A DNA stretch of 64,000 nt, taken from positions 5,111 through 69,110 of the IMG/VR virus record IMGVR_UViG_3300002483_000009. One strand, given 5' to 3'. Within the stretch, counting starts at the first letter, position 1, and each line of letters begins with the position of its first letter. Under the pieces are notes generated by a model. That model worked only from the letters and a program-made list of their open reading frames with translations. It did not search any database and had not been told where the DNA came from. The translations under genes and the position numbers were made by a program. This document shows positions 16,890 through 25,147 of this stretch, one piece after another. Source of the stretch: a virus.

Positions 16890-17290
16890 TGAAGATAAAC
16901 GAAATTCTAGAAGGAACACGTTGTTGGAAAGGCTACGAGAAGAAGGGCATGAAGACCATGTTCGGCAAACGTGTGCCCAACTGCGTTAAGAGAGAACACG
17001 TAGACTTCTGTGTGAACTGCCATGGACTCGTGCTACACGAATCATTAGATGAAAATCTTAAGAAGTGGTTCAAGGACAAATGGGTACGAATGGGTCCAGG
17101 TGGAAAAATCCGAGGATCATGCGGTGGCAAAAGCAAGGGTGAAGGCAAGCCTAAATGTTTACCGAGGTCTAAAGCATACGCACTAGGTAAAAAAGGCAGG
17201 GCAAGTGCGGCACGTAGAAAAAGAAGAAAAGATCCAAATCCAAATAGGCGTGGTAAAGCAATAAACGTCGCTACCAAAAAGAAAAAATAA
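16889..17290 (+). CDS. basic Cys-rich leader-bearing protein, 133 aa
   Basis: Starts MKINEILEG, with an I-L-E/G site right after the leader. It then has RCWKGYEKKGMKTMFGKRVP, a CVNCHG zinc-knuckle-like pair, LDENLKKWFKDKWVRMGPGG, and a long Arg/Lys tail (ASAARRKRRKDPNPNRRG). The second half resembles what I remember of the DUF5872 type. Charge and leader suggest a DNA-binding protein packaged in the head (inference). Last gene before the promoter of dsbA. Confidence 0.72.
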   Translation: MKINEILEGTRCWKGYEKKGMKTMFGKRVPNCVKREHVDFCVNCHGLVLHESLDENLKKWFKDKWVRMGPGGKIRGSCGGKSKGEGKPKCLPRSKAYALGKKGRASAARRKRRKDPNPNRRGKAINVATKKKK

Positions 17291-17291
17291 T

Positions 17292-17320
17292 TTGCATTCA
17301 TACAAAATTTGTTATATACT
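17292..17320 (+). promoter_or_regulatory. sigma70-type promoter for dsbA and polymerase operon
   Basis: TTGCAT (17292-17297), 17-bp spacer, TATACT (17315-17320). Unlike most other promoters here there is a real leader of about 18 bases with an AGGAGA Shine-Dalgarno (17335-17340) five bases before the ATG at 17346. Confidence 0.75.
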
Positions 17321-17345
17321 TGTTGAATAACAACAGGAGAAACAA

Positions 17346-17603
17346 ATGGCAGTAAGAAACTTTAATGACGCTGAAAAACAAAAATTAATCCAAATCATTT
17401 CACAGGGCTCACAGGTACTAGGTGAGGTAGAAGATCTTAGATCGGGATTGAAAGACACAGTTAAAGCAATAGCAGAAGAACTAGAATTGAAACCAGCACT
17501 TATCAACAAGGCGATATCTGTTGCACACAGAGGCAACTATCAAAACATCGCTGACGAGATGGACACGCTGGAAAGCATACTAAACACAGCCGGCAAACTT
17601 TAG
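17346..17603 (+). CDS. dsbA: DsbA-like double-stranded DNA-binding protein
   Basis: 85 aa with a good Shine-Dalgarno. The sequence (NFNDAEKQKLIQIISQG, LKDTVKAIAEELELKPALIN, DTLESILNTAGKL) matches the small all-helical DsbA-like proteins that T4-like marine phages carry near replication genes. T4 DsbA binds dsDNA near late promoters. Followed by a GTG-started membrane gene overlapping its stop. Confidence 0.75.
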   Translation: MAVRNFNDAEKQKLIQIISQGSQVLGEVEDLRSGLKDTVKAIAEELELKPALINKAISVAHRGNYQNIADEMDTLESILNTAGKL

Positions 17604-17884
17604 TGATAAAATTACTCAAAGAATTTTGGGTAAACAGTTATAAGACAGATAATTTTGCGTTCTATCTAGAACTGTTTTCCGTAATAGTCACAGTAATGGG
17701 TTCTGCAGTCTTGACTTTTACATCACCTCATCCTATAATGAGTATAGTGTTTCCTTTGTACTGGCTAGGGTCTAGCACCATGTGTTGGGCAGGATACAGA
17801 CGAAGACTTGTTTGGATCGCTTGCCTTACAGGGTGGTTTACAATTATGAACACAATAGGATTATACAAGGTATTCATACAATGA
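17603..17884 (+). CDS. small membrane protein, 93 aa
   Basis: GTG start overlapping the dsbA TAG (TAGTG). Three or so hydrophobic helices: FAFYLELFSVIVTVMGSAVL, IVFPLYWLGSSTMCWAG, and IACLTGWFTIMNTIGLYKVF. No family recognised. It sits between dsbA and the polymerase with ATGA coupling to the latter, so it is expressed with replication genes. Function unknown. Confidence 0.65.
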   Translation: MIKLLKEFWVNSYKTDNFAFYLELFSVIVTVMGSAVLTFTSPHPIMSIVFPLYWLGSSTMCWAGYRRRLVWIACLTGWFTIMNTIGLYKVFIQ

Positions 17885-20544
17885 GTTATATAGACGCACT
17901 ATACAAAAAGGACGAAGACAGGATCTATGTTGTAGAACGTGATCCCAAAAAAGGACGTGTGTTCGTAGAGTATGACGCTAGGTATGTGTTCTACTATCCT
18001 GACGCTAGGGGTAAACACAGGTCAATGACTGGCGAACCGTTGCAGAGGGTAATTTGCCAAACAAACAAAGAATTCATCAAGGAGCAGAGGATAAGATCCA
18101 ACAAGCAACTTTATGAACATGATATCAATCCGGTATTCAGATGCTTGGAGGAGAACTACCTAGGTAAGGAAACTCCAAAACTGAATGTTATGTTTTTTGA
18201 TATCGAGGTTGACTTCGATCCAGATCGAGGTTATTCAACAACGGATGATCCGTTCATGCCTATAACTGCCATAAGTTGTTACATGGGTTGGACGGATCAA
18301 CTGGTCACACTAGCAGTTCCGCCAAAAACAATCAGTATGCAAGATGCGAAGGTGCTTACAGAACGTTTTCCTAACACAATGCTTTTTGAAAAAGAAAAAG
18401 ATATGCTTGATGCATTTTTGCAACTAGTAGAAGATGCAGATATTTTATCAGGATGGAACAGTGAGGGTTATGATATTCCATACACTGTTGGAAGGATACA
18501 GAAAGTGTTGAGTGGTGATGACACAAGGCGACTTTGTTTCTGGGGCGAAAAACCAAAGAGGAGAGTGTTTGAAAAGTATGGCAGAGAACAGTTAAGTTTT
18601 GACCTTGTGGGTAGGGTGCATTTGGACTTGCTCGAACTATACAGGAAATACACATATGAGGAAAGACACAGTTTCAGACTAGATGCAATCGGTGAACATG
18701 AACTTGGAGAAAAGAAAACAATATATGAAGGTTCTTTAGATAACCTGTATAAAAATGATTTTGGATTGTTTATAGAATACAACAGGCAGGATACTGCACT
18801 ATTGGCCAAACTTGAGAAGAAACTAAAGTTTATAGAACTTGCCAATGAGATTGCACACCAGAACACAGTGTTGCTTCAGACTACAATGGGTGCGGTTGCA
18901 GTAACTGAACAGGCGATAGTGAACGAAACACACAGACGTGGCATGATTGTTCCTGGTAGAAAATACAAGAAAGAGGGAGAAGAGAACCAACCGGCCGCGG
19001 GTGCATACGTTGCCACTCCACAAAAAGGTATACATGACTGGATTGGTTCCATCGACATTAACTCACTGTATCCATCTGTCATTAGAGCACTGAACATGGG
19101 TCCTGAAACAATCGTAGGACAGATAAGACCTGTGATCACATCAGCAGAAATAAACAGAGCCAAACATGCCAAGAAATCATTCGCGGCGGCATGGGACAGT
19201 CAGTTCGGGAGTTGGGAATATCAGGCAGTAATGAATAAGGAAAAAGGTACAGAAATAATTGTAGACTGGGAAGACAAAACAAGTGTGAGGATGAGTGCGG
19301 CACAACTTTATGATATTATATTCGACGGCAACAACAAATGGATGTTGAGTGCGAATGGTACTATATTCACATACGAGTATGAAGCAATTATTCCAGGATT
19401 ACTAAAACGTTGGTATGCAGAAAGACAGGAAATGCAACAGAAAATGCGAGATTGTGCCGATAATGAAATTGAAAGGGAGTATTGGGACAAAAGGCAACTT
19501 GTCAAAAAAATTAATTTGAACAGTTTGTATGGCGCAATACTTAATCCAGGCTGTAGGTTCTTTGACATCAGGATAGGACAATCAGTCACCTTGACCGGTA
19601 GATGTATAACAAAACACATGGGAGCCAAAGTAAACGAAATTGTTGCAGGCAACTATGATCACAAAGGTGAAAGTGTTGTGTATGGTGATACTGATTCAGT
19701 GTATTTTTCAGCACATAAAACATTGAAAAAAGAAATCAATGATGGATTGATACCATGGACAAAAGAATCTGTAATTGGGTTATACGATAAAATTGCAGAA
19801 GAAGTCAATGGATCTTTTAAGGCATTCATGACCAAAGCATTCCATTGTCCAACAACAAGAGGAGATGTAATTAAAGCAGGCAGGGAACTTGTTGCTTCGA
19901 AAGGATTATTCATAACAAAGAAAAGGTATGCAGTGTTATACTATGACGTGGAAGGCAAACGTACAGATGTGGAAGGCAAAGAAGGCAAAATGAAGGCCAT
20001 GGGACTAGATCTTAAACGTAGTGATACGCCTGTTTTTGTACAGGATTTTTTAAGTGACTTACTATACATGGTATTGACAGGCAAAACAGAAACAGAAGTA
20101 CTGGAAAAAATAAGTGAATTCAGAGCAGAGTTCAAAGCAAGACCAGGTTGGGAAAAAGGTTCACCAAAAAGAGCAAACAATATGACAAAGTACACAGAAG
20201 CAGAAGAAAAACAAGGCAGAGCGAATATGCCTGGACATGTGAGGGCAAGTATGAATTGGAATAAATGCAGAGAAATGTATGGAGACAAGTATTCTCTTCC
20301 TATCACCGATGGTGCAAAAGTAATTGTTTGTAAATTGAAAAACAATCCATTAGGTTATACTAGTATTGCATATCCTGTAGATGAAATGCGTATACCAGAA
20401 TGGTTCAAAGAATTGCCATTTGATAGCGATGCAATGGAATCAACAATACTAGATCAGAAAATTGATAATCTTATAGGAGTGCTAGGGTGGGACGTGCAAT
20501 CAACTGAAACCACAAATACATTTAACAAACTATTTGACTTCTAA
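17881..20544 (+). CDS. 43: family B DNA polymerase, T4 gp43-like
   Basis: 887 aa from the ATG at 17881 (ATGA overlap), close to the 898 aa of T4 gp43. Exonuclease motifs: FFDIEVD (Exo I), SGWNSEGYDIPY (Exo II), YNRQDTALL (Exo III). Polymerase motifs: SIDINSLYPS (A), KINLNSLYGA (B), VYGDTDSVY (C), and a KKRYAV segment. All catalytic acidic residues are present, so both polymerase and 3'-5' proofreading should be active. The replicative polymerase of the phage, paired with the gp45-like clamp downstream. Confidence 0.97.
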   Translation: MSYIDALYKKDEDRIYVVERDPKKGRVFVEYDARYVFYYPDARGKHRSMTGEPLQRVICQTNKEFIKEQRIRSNKQLYEHDINPVFRCLEENYLGKETPKLNVMFFDIEVDFDPDRGYSTTDDPFMPITAISCYMGWTDQLVTLAVPPKTISMQDAKVLTERFPNTMLFEKEKDMLDAFLQLVEDADILSGWNSEGYDIPYTVGRIQKVLSGDDTRRLCFWGEKPKRRVFEKYGREQLSFDLVGRVHLDLLELYRKYTYEERHSFRLDAIGEHELGEKKTIYEGSLDNLYKNDFGLFIEYNRQDTALLAKLEKKLKFIELANEIAHQNTVLLQTTMGAVAVTEQAIVNETHRRGMIVPGRKYKKEGEENQPAAGAYVATPQKGIHDWIGSIDINSLYPSVIRALNMGPETIVGQIRPVITSAEINRAKHAKKSFAAAWDSQFGSWEYQAVMNKEKGTEIIVDWEDKTSVRMSAAQLYDIIFDGNNKWMLSANGTIFTYEYEAIIPGLLKRWYAERQEMQQKMRDCADNEIEREYWDKRQLVKKINLNSLYGAILNPGCRFFDIRIGQSVTLTGRCITKHMGAKVNEIVAGNYDHKGESVVYGDTDSVYFSAHKTLKKEINDGLIPWTKESVIGLYDKIAEEVNGSFKAFMTKAFHCPTTRGDVIKAGRELVASKGLFITKKRYAVLYYDVEGKRTDVEGKEGKMKAMGLDLKRSDTPVFVQDFLSDLLYMVLTGKTETEVLEKISEFRAEFKARPGWEKGSPKRANNMTKYTEAEEKQGRANMPGHVRASMNWNKCREMYGDKYSLPITDGAKVIVCKLKNNPLGYTSIAYPVDEMRIPEWFKELPFDSDAMESTILDQKIDNLIGVLGWDVQSTETTNTFNKLFDF

Positions 20545-20547
20545 ATA
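20541..20547 (+). promoter_or_regulatory. late promoter-like box CTAAATA
   Basis: CTAAATA across the stop codon of the polymerase gene, five bases before the ATG at 20553. Confidence 0.45.
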
Positions 20548-20552
20548 ACCAT

Positions 20553-21368
20553 ATGCTGAGCATAGAAGAAATCAAACTACTAATTGAAAAACTAGAAAAA
20601 GTCAAAAAAGAAGACTTACAAAAGTTAATAGATTCGAATCTAAAAATACTGCGTGATATAGCAACCGCGGTGGATGCCAATAACCAGGAATCAATCAACA
20701 GATATGATAAAACGCCAGAATGGTTTGTGAAAGATGTCGAAATGAAGAGAGCAAAACCAGTAACCGATGAATTCCTATACAGGATGGTGCAAACAAAAAT
20801 ATATCAATTTGCGAGAAACGGTGCTGAATTTAACAGTCTTGAAATTGGACCGGGATTTGGTACATTTTCAAAAGAATTTAGAGCATGGCGATTAAATTTC
20901 TTCCTTGACATAATACCGGAGTTTGAAAGGACAGTTCGTAGAAGATTCAATCCAGGCCACCAAAAATATATAAAATGGTACAACACCGATGAAAACAACT
21001 GGGGCCTAGATAATAGACATAAAATACCAACTGCATCATGCAATTTTATCTTTAGTTGGGACACATTTGTGTTCTTTACACAAAAGCACATAGAGGAATA
21101 TCTTAGACTGATAAAAAGGATATTGATTCCGGGTGGTTATGTATTTTTGCAATACGCAGACTGCCATTATGATGTTGATTTACATAATGCAAAAAGAGGT
21201 TATTGGGCGTTCAACAACAAAAATGCAATGACCAAGATGATTAAATCTGCTGGTTATGATGTTGTAGAAATGAGTCAATTCAGGCCAGGTGCCAATTTTG
21301 CCATTTTCCGTAAGCCTGGTAAACAAAATCCGGTTGTATACAAAGTTTCTGAAATAACACTAGACTAA
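20553..21368 (+). CDS. class I SAM-dependent methyltransferase-like protein
   Basis: 271 aa. N-terminal helical coil, then a Rossmann methyltransferase core: motif I SLEIGPGFGTFSKEF, an acidic strand end (FFLDIIPEFERTV), a motif IV region NFIFSWDTFVFFTQ, and IPGGYVFLQYADCHYD as the strand-5 region. It lacks the DPPY/NPPY of N6A or N4C DNA methylases and the PC of C5 methylases, so a DNA base target is not indicated. It may modify a small molecule, sugar or protein. Located between polymerase and clamp. Confidence 0.78.
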   Translation: MLSIEEIKLLIEKLEKVKKEDLQKLIDSNLKILRDIATAVDANNQESINRYDKTPEWFVKDVEMKRAKPVTDEFLYRMVQTKIYQFARNGAEFNSLEIGPGFGTFSKEFRAWRLNFFLDIIPEFERTVRRRFNPGHQKYIKWYNTDENNWGLDNRHKIPTASCNFIFSWDTFVFFTQKHIEEYLRLIKRILIPGGYVFLQYADCHYDVDLHNAKRGYWAFNNKNAMTKMIKSAGYDVVEMSQFRPGANFAIFRKPGKQNPVVYKVSEITLD

Positions 21369-21389
21369 GATCTAAATATACTATACAAT
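21361..21389 (+). promoter_or_regulatory. weak sigma70-like promoter before clamp gene
   Basis: TAGACT (21361-21366), 17-bp spacer, TACAAT (21384-21389), eight bases before the ATG at 21398. The same TAGACT -35 is seen at 35795. A CTAAATA late-like box at 21372-21378 lies inside the spacer, so this could be a dual early/late start. Weak matches. Confidence 0.4.
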
Positions 21390-21397
21390 AAGACATT

Positions 21398-22135
21398 ATG
21401 ATAGACATCTTAAAAGACATCGTTAAGCACACGCATGGACTGGGATTTTTAGATCTTGTTAAAATTACTGGTGATGACAAAGAAACCAATATCGACAGTA
21501 TGGCAGAAGACAGATCAGTAATCTTGCAAGGGTCTTTTCACAAACCACAAGCGGAAATGTCTGGTACGTTTGGTATGCCTCAGATGGGTAAATTAGATAT
21601 CCATTTAAAGTGTCCTGAGTACAAAGATAAAGCAAAGATAACTGTATTGTCCGGCGAAAGAAATGGAGCCACAGTTCCAACAGGTATACACTTTGAGAAT
21701 GAAAAAGGTGACTTTAAGAACGACTACAGATTTATGAATGCTGAGATAATCAACGAGAAACTTAAGACTGTGAAGTTTAAGGGAGTTAAGTGGGACGTTG
21801 AAATAGAACCAACAGTGGCAAGTGTACAAAGATTCAACTTCCAGGCAACAGCAAACACAGAACACAATTCATTCGTTGTAAGAACCGAAGATGGAAACCT
21901 GATATTCACATTCGGAGATCAAGCATCACATGGTGGTGAGTTTACGTTTGCAACTGACGTTAAGGGCACTCTTAACAAAGGTTGGAGTTGGCCGGTAGGA
22001 CAAGTATTGCAGATCTTGAAACTATCTGATTCAGCGAAAGTCATGTTGCACTTCTCAAACGAGGGTGCTATGATGGTTTCTGTTGATTCAGGACTAGGCA
22101 AGTATCAATATATTATACCAGCACAGGCGCAGTAA
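21398..22135 (+). CDS. 45: sliding clamp, T4 gp45-like
   Basis: 245 aa, near the 228 aa of T4 gp45. It has the clamp layout of two similar domains. The C-terminal end KYQYIIPAQAQ and the segments VRTEDGNLIFTFGD and VMLHFSNEGAMMVSVDSG match T4-like phage clamps as I remember them. Role: trimeric processivity ring for the polymerase, and in T4 also the late-transcription coactivator platform. That role would fit the late boxes in this window. Its stop overlaps the DpdA ATG. Confidence 0.85.
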   Translation: MIDILKDIVKHTHGLGFLDLVKITGDDKETNIDSMAEDRSVILQGSFHKPQAEMSGTFGMPQMGKLDIHLKCPEYKDKAKITVLSGERNGATVPTGIHFENEKGDFKNDYRFMNAEIINEKLKTVKFKGVKWDVEIEPTVASVQRFNFQATANTEHNSFVVRTEDGNLIFTFGDQASHGGEFTFATDVKGTLNKGWSWPVGQVLQILKLSDSAKVMLHFSNEGAMMVSVDSGLGKYQYIIPAQAQ

Positions 22136-23583
22136 TGACTGAACAGAGTAGTAAGCAGGAACACTTAGGAGAGTTAAGTAGAGACTTTGCTGTATTCCTG
22201 CCTGCTATTTCGAACTTTTACAATACTTTCATATCAAAACAAAGAGTATCAGAGGGCAAACACATAGCCGAAGAAAGAATTCCTAAAACATTCGAACACG
22301 GGGTAGAGTCATTGAACTTTATAAATCCAGACAAAGGAATGTTCACTTATCCTACCGCATTGTATTCGGCAGGACATGCCTGTCTTGATATGGATAAGGT
22401 TGCAGACAGAGATCATATGTTTGTAAACAGAGATAGAAAGTTCAGTACAATAGTAGGCGACTCAGGTGGATATCAAATCGGCAAAGGTGTAATCAAATTT
22501 GATTGGAAAGACTTTGAAGGTAACAAAGCAAACAAAGTGAGATCTGATATACTGAACTGGCTAGAACTGACAAGCGATTGGGCAATGACACTAGACGTAC
22601 CAACATGGGCGGCAGATGATTTGAACAGTCCTAAAACAGGGTTGAAAAGTTTTCAAGACACACTAGATGGAACAATATACAACAACAAATTTTTTCAAAA
22701 GAATAGATTAGGACAAACTAAACTATTGAACGTGCTACAAGGCGACGATTGGAACACTGCACAGATATGGTATGATGCTGTAAAAGATTTCGAATTCGAA
22801 GGATGGGCAATGGGTGGTATCAATATGTGTGATATGGAAGTAATGCTCAAACGCCTAATCATAATGAGAGATGAAAAGAAACTTGACGGCAAAGATTGGA
22901 TGCACGTACTGGGTACATCACAGATGGATTGGGGGTGTTATCTTACACAGGTACAGCGACAGGTTAGAAAACATATCAATCCAAATTTCACAATAAGTTT
23001 TGATAGTGCATCAGCATTTTTATCAACAGCGAACGGACTTGTTTACACACACAACTCATTTGCCAATGACAGATTCTCATTCGTTATGGACAAGGCGCCG
23101 GATGACAAGAAATTGAAAGGTTCCGAAATACAATTTCCATTCGATAGCGGTGTCGGACGTAGATTGAAGATGAAGGACGTGTGTTGGTATGGTGAGAAGG
23201 ATCTAAACAAGAATGGTAAAATTGGTGCAACCAGTTGGGACAGTTTCAGTTATGTGTTAATGATGGCCCACAACGTATACAATCAAATCAGAGCGATACA
23301 GATAGCAAATGATTTAAATGATATCGAATCAATCAAATACAGACCAGAAGTAAAACATTGGCGGAAAACAAAAGCGTCAGACAAAACTGACGAGCCAAGT
23401 ATATACGTTCCTAGGAATATATTGTATTTCAACACCCTAGTCGAAGAAGTATTCACAAGTGAGACCCCCATGGAAGTCATAAGCAATGCATCAAGTTATT
23501 TGGCAGACATTAGAGGCAACAGATGGGCAAGAGCAACAGGCGGTGGTAAAGGCACAAACAATTTCAGTTCATTATTCGAATAG
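22135..23583 (+). CDS. dpdA: TGT-family DNA transglycosylase, DpdA-like
   Basis: 482 aa. It carries the tRNA-guanine transglycosylase signatures VGDSGGYQIG (substrate-binding Asp, Ser, Gly, Gln) and a TISFDSASAF segment where DpdA and TGT place the nucleophilic Asp, with an EGWAMGGINM loop between. In phages this family (DpdA) swaps guanine in DNA for a 7-deazaguanine. The neighbours agree: a QueD-like protein 2 kb downstream, FolE, YhhQ and QueE within 12 kb, and replication genes upstream. A tRNA target cannot be excluded by sequence alone. Coupled to the clamp gene by TAATG. Confidence 0.85.
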   Translation: MTEQSSKQEHLGELSRDFAVFLPAISNFYNTFISKQRVSEGKHIAEERIPKTFEHGVESLNFINPDKGMFTYPTALYSAGHACLDMDKVADRDHMFVNRDRKFSTIVGDSGGYQIGKGVIKFDWKDFEGNKANKVRSDILNWLELTSDWAMTLDVPTWAADDLNSPKTGLKSFQDTLDGTIYNNKFFQKNRLGQTKLLNVLQGDDWNTAQIWYDAVKDFEFEGWAMGGINMCDMEVMLKRLIIMRDEKKLDGKDWMHVLGTSQMDWGCYLTQVQRQVRKHINPNFTISFDSASAFLSTANGLVYTHNSFANDRFSFVMDKAPDDKKLKGSEIQFPFDSGVGRRLKMKDVCWYGEKDLNKNGKIGATSWDSFSYVLMMAHNVYNQIRAIQIANDLNDIESIKYRPEVKHWRKTKASDKTDEPSIYVPRNILYFNTLVEEVFTSETPMEVISNASSYLADIRGNRWARATGGGKGTNNFSSLFE

Positions 23584-23591
23584 GAGGAAGC

Positions 23592-23807
23592 ATGGCAACT
23601 GGTAACTTTAAGAAAAACAAAAGGCTAAAAAAGTTGATTGACCATCACACCTATCTAAATAAGAAGGTAGAGGAACTTACCAAAGATAGGAAAAAAGATA
23701 GAAGTGATGAAAGCAAACAAATACTGATGCGTTTGAAGAAAACCAAATTGGCAACGAAGGACGCAATCGCTTCAGCAAAAGCAAAACTTGGTTTGACAAA
23801 CAAGTAA
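23592..23807 (+). CDS. DUF465/YdcH-like small coiled-coil protein
   Basis: 71 aa after an AGGAGG site. A basic helix followed by LKKLIDHHTYLNKKVEELTKD and LKKTKLATKDAIASAKAKL, the two-helix hairpin of the YdcH/DUF465 type. The function of that family is unclear. Its 3' end contains the promoter of the next gene. Confidence 0.6.
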   Translation: MATGNFKKNKRLKKLIDHHTYLNKKVEELTKDRKKDRSDESKQILMRLKKTKLATKDAIASAKAKLGLTNK

Positions 23808-23820
23808 TTTGTAGTATAAT
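23793..23820 (+). promoter_or_regulatory. sigma70-type promoter, -10 six bases from ATG
   Basis: TTGACA (23793-23798), 16-bp spacer, TATAAT (23815-23820), six bases, then the ATG at 23827. Near-perfect elements; the predicted start is the ATG itself, with no room for a Shine-Dalgarno. Confidence 0.8.
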
Positions 23821-23826
23821 AGAAAC

Positions 23827-24357
23827 ATGGACAGAGATTACAAAACAGGCAAGAGTGATAGTATAGGTATATTTTCAGGATTGGAAGTAGAACACACTCC
23901 AGCATATGGCAAACAGACACTATTCCTAGCAAGAAACGATTTAACATTTCATAAAATTAAAGAAATTGCGGAAAAGGTAAATGCAGAAGCCATTTACTAT
24001 GGTGCAAACAGAACATACATGCATAACCACGGAATGCAACTGGCACAAATGAAAAAATTTATCGAGGACGGTTATTTTGTAACTGTTGATTATGATTACA
24101 GCATACACAAAGAAGTAAAAGAAAAATTTAATATGTTATGGAACAATGAAAAATTCATTCCATTCTGTTCAGTAATATTTCCAAATAGTGAAGAAGATGA
24201 TCAACTTTGCATAAAGGTTGATGATGTCGATTTCAACAAAACTAATCCAGGAGTTTGGACGATGAGCATGAATCATTTCAAGCAGTCAGCAGGATTCACA
24301 TCTTGGAAAGAATACAAACAAGACGAACCAATAGAGGAGAAACAATGGGCAACGTAA
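23827..24357 (+). CDS. hypothetical protein near the deazaguanine genes, 176 aa
   Basis: Not recognised. It opens with SDSIGIFSGLEVEHTPAYGKQ followed by TLFLA. Middle segments EAIYYGANRTYMHNHGMQ and KKFIEDGYFVTVDYDYSIH give an alpha/beta pattern with several conserved-looking His. It lies between DpdA and the QueD-like gene and has its own strong promoter, so a part in base modification is possible (inference). It overlaps the QueD-like gene by 13 bp. Confidence 0.65.
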   Translation: MDRDYKTGKSDSIGIFSGLEVEHTPAYGKQTLFLARNDLTFHKIKEIAEKVNAEAIYYGANRTYMHNHGMQLAQMKKFIEDGYFVTVDYDYSIHKEVKEKFNMLWNNEKFIPFCSVIFPNSEEDDQLCIKVDDVDFNKTNPGVWTMSMNHFKQSAGFTSWKEYKQDEPIEEKQWAT

Positions 24358-24818
24358 TAGATGACATGTATAATGTTCCAGATGTTGAGACTAAAAGAGA
24401 ACAAGCACTAAAGGAACAAGCGGCAAAAGGATCAAAAATGATATGGGTTACATTCAGGAAAGAAGGTATCCACAAATATCCAGCGGCGTTGGACGATCCA
24501 AAATTAAAAACTGGTGATATGTATGATGTATCATTTCTAGGATATCCACACAGACACATATTCCACTTCAAAGTGGCCATAGAAGTGTTTCATGACGACA
24601 GGGACATAGAGTTCATACAATTCAAAAGATGGATGGAAAATATGTATGCAGATGGCACAATGAAACTTGATTTTAAATCTTGTGAAATGATATCAGATGA
24701 TTTATACACAGCGATAGCAAAAAGATATCCAGGAAGAAAAATTGAAATAGACGTAAGCGAAGATGGTGAAAATGGAAGCCATGCGGTTTACGAAGTGCCA
24801 GTAATGGGCGGAATATAA
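24345..24818 (+). CDS. queD: QueD/6-pyruvoyltetrahydropterin synthase-like protein
   Basis: 157 aa from the ATG at 24345 (GAGGAG upstream). By eye it lines up with QueD: IHKYP for the first zinc His (HRLP in QueD), PHRHIFHFKVAI for the HGHxxxxxVxI strand with two zinc His, DIEFIQFKRWME for the IDFxxLK element, SCEMISDDLYTAIA for the PTSE helix, and a late EDGENG Glu. The Cys that QueD uses just before its HGH motif is absent. Family reaction: dihydroneopterin triphosphate to 6-carboxytetrahydropterin, the step between FolE and QueE, both nearby. Fold likely, activity unproven. Confidence 0.6.
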   Translation: MGNVIDDMYNVPDVETKREQALKEQAAKGSKMIWVTFRKEGIHKYPAALDDPKLKTGDMYDVSFLGYPHRHIFHFKVAIEVFHDDRDIEFIQFKRWMENMYADGTMKLDFKSCEMISDDLYTAIAKRYPGRKIEIDVSEDGENGSHAVYEVPVMGGI

Positions 24819-25147
24819 TGAAAGAGATTCATATACAACAAAAACGAGCAACAACTAGAATGGGACATTTACCCGTAGAGGGTGGTGGCTTGAATGCTGG
24901 ATATGATACAGTTGATGCGGTGGCAAACATCTGCACAACGGCAGGTAATCTTGGCATGAAGTATGGCAAGGACTTTATCTGGGCATACGCAGGATACGAA
25001 GAAGTAGGGGACGATCTTGAAGATTGTATTACACTTATGGTTAAGGAAGACAAATACGAATCGTTCTTGCAACTTGCCATTCAAAATAATCACAAAATAA
25101 AACATACAAACACAGGAACAGTAAAACTTATAAAGGAGAGAACATAA
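24818..25147 (+). CDS. hypothetical protein, 109 aa
   Basis: TAATG-type overlap with the QueD-like gene, so it is co-translated. Segments TRMGHLPVEGGGLNAGYDTVD, FIWAYAGYEEVGDDLED and LQLAIQNNHKIKH suggest an alpha/beta fold. Family not recognised. The peroxiredoxin ATG follows its stop directly. Confidence 0.62.
   Translation: MKEIHIQQKRATTRMGHLPVEGGGLNAGYDTVDAVANICTTAGNLGMKYGKDFIWAYAGYEEVGDDLEDCITLMVKEDKYESFLQLAIQNNHKIKHTNTGTVKLIKERT

Noticed and set aside
20553-21368. DNA adenine or cytosine methylase
   Set aside because: No DPPY/NPPY or PCQ motif. Only a generic class I methyltransferase fold is supported.
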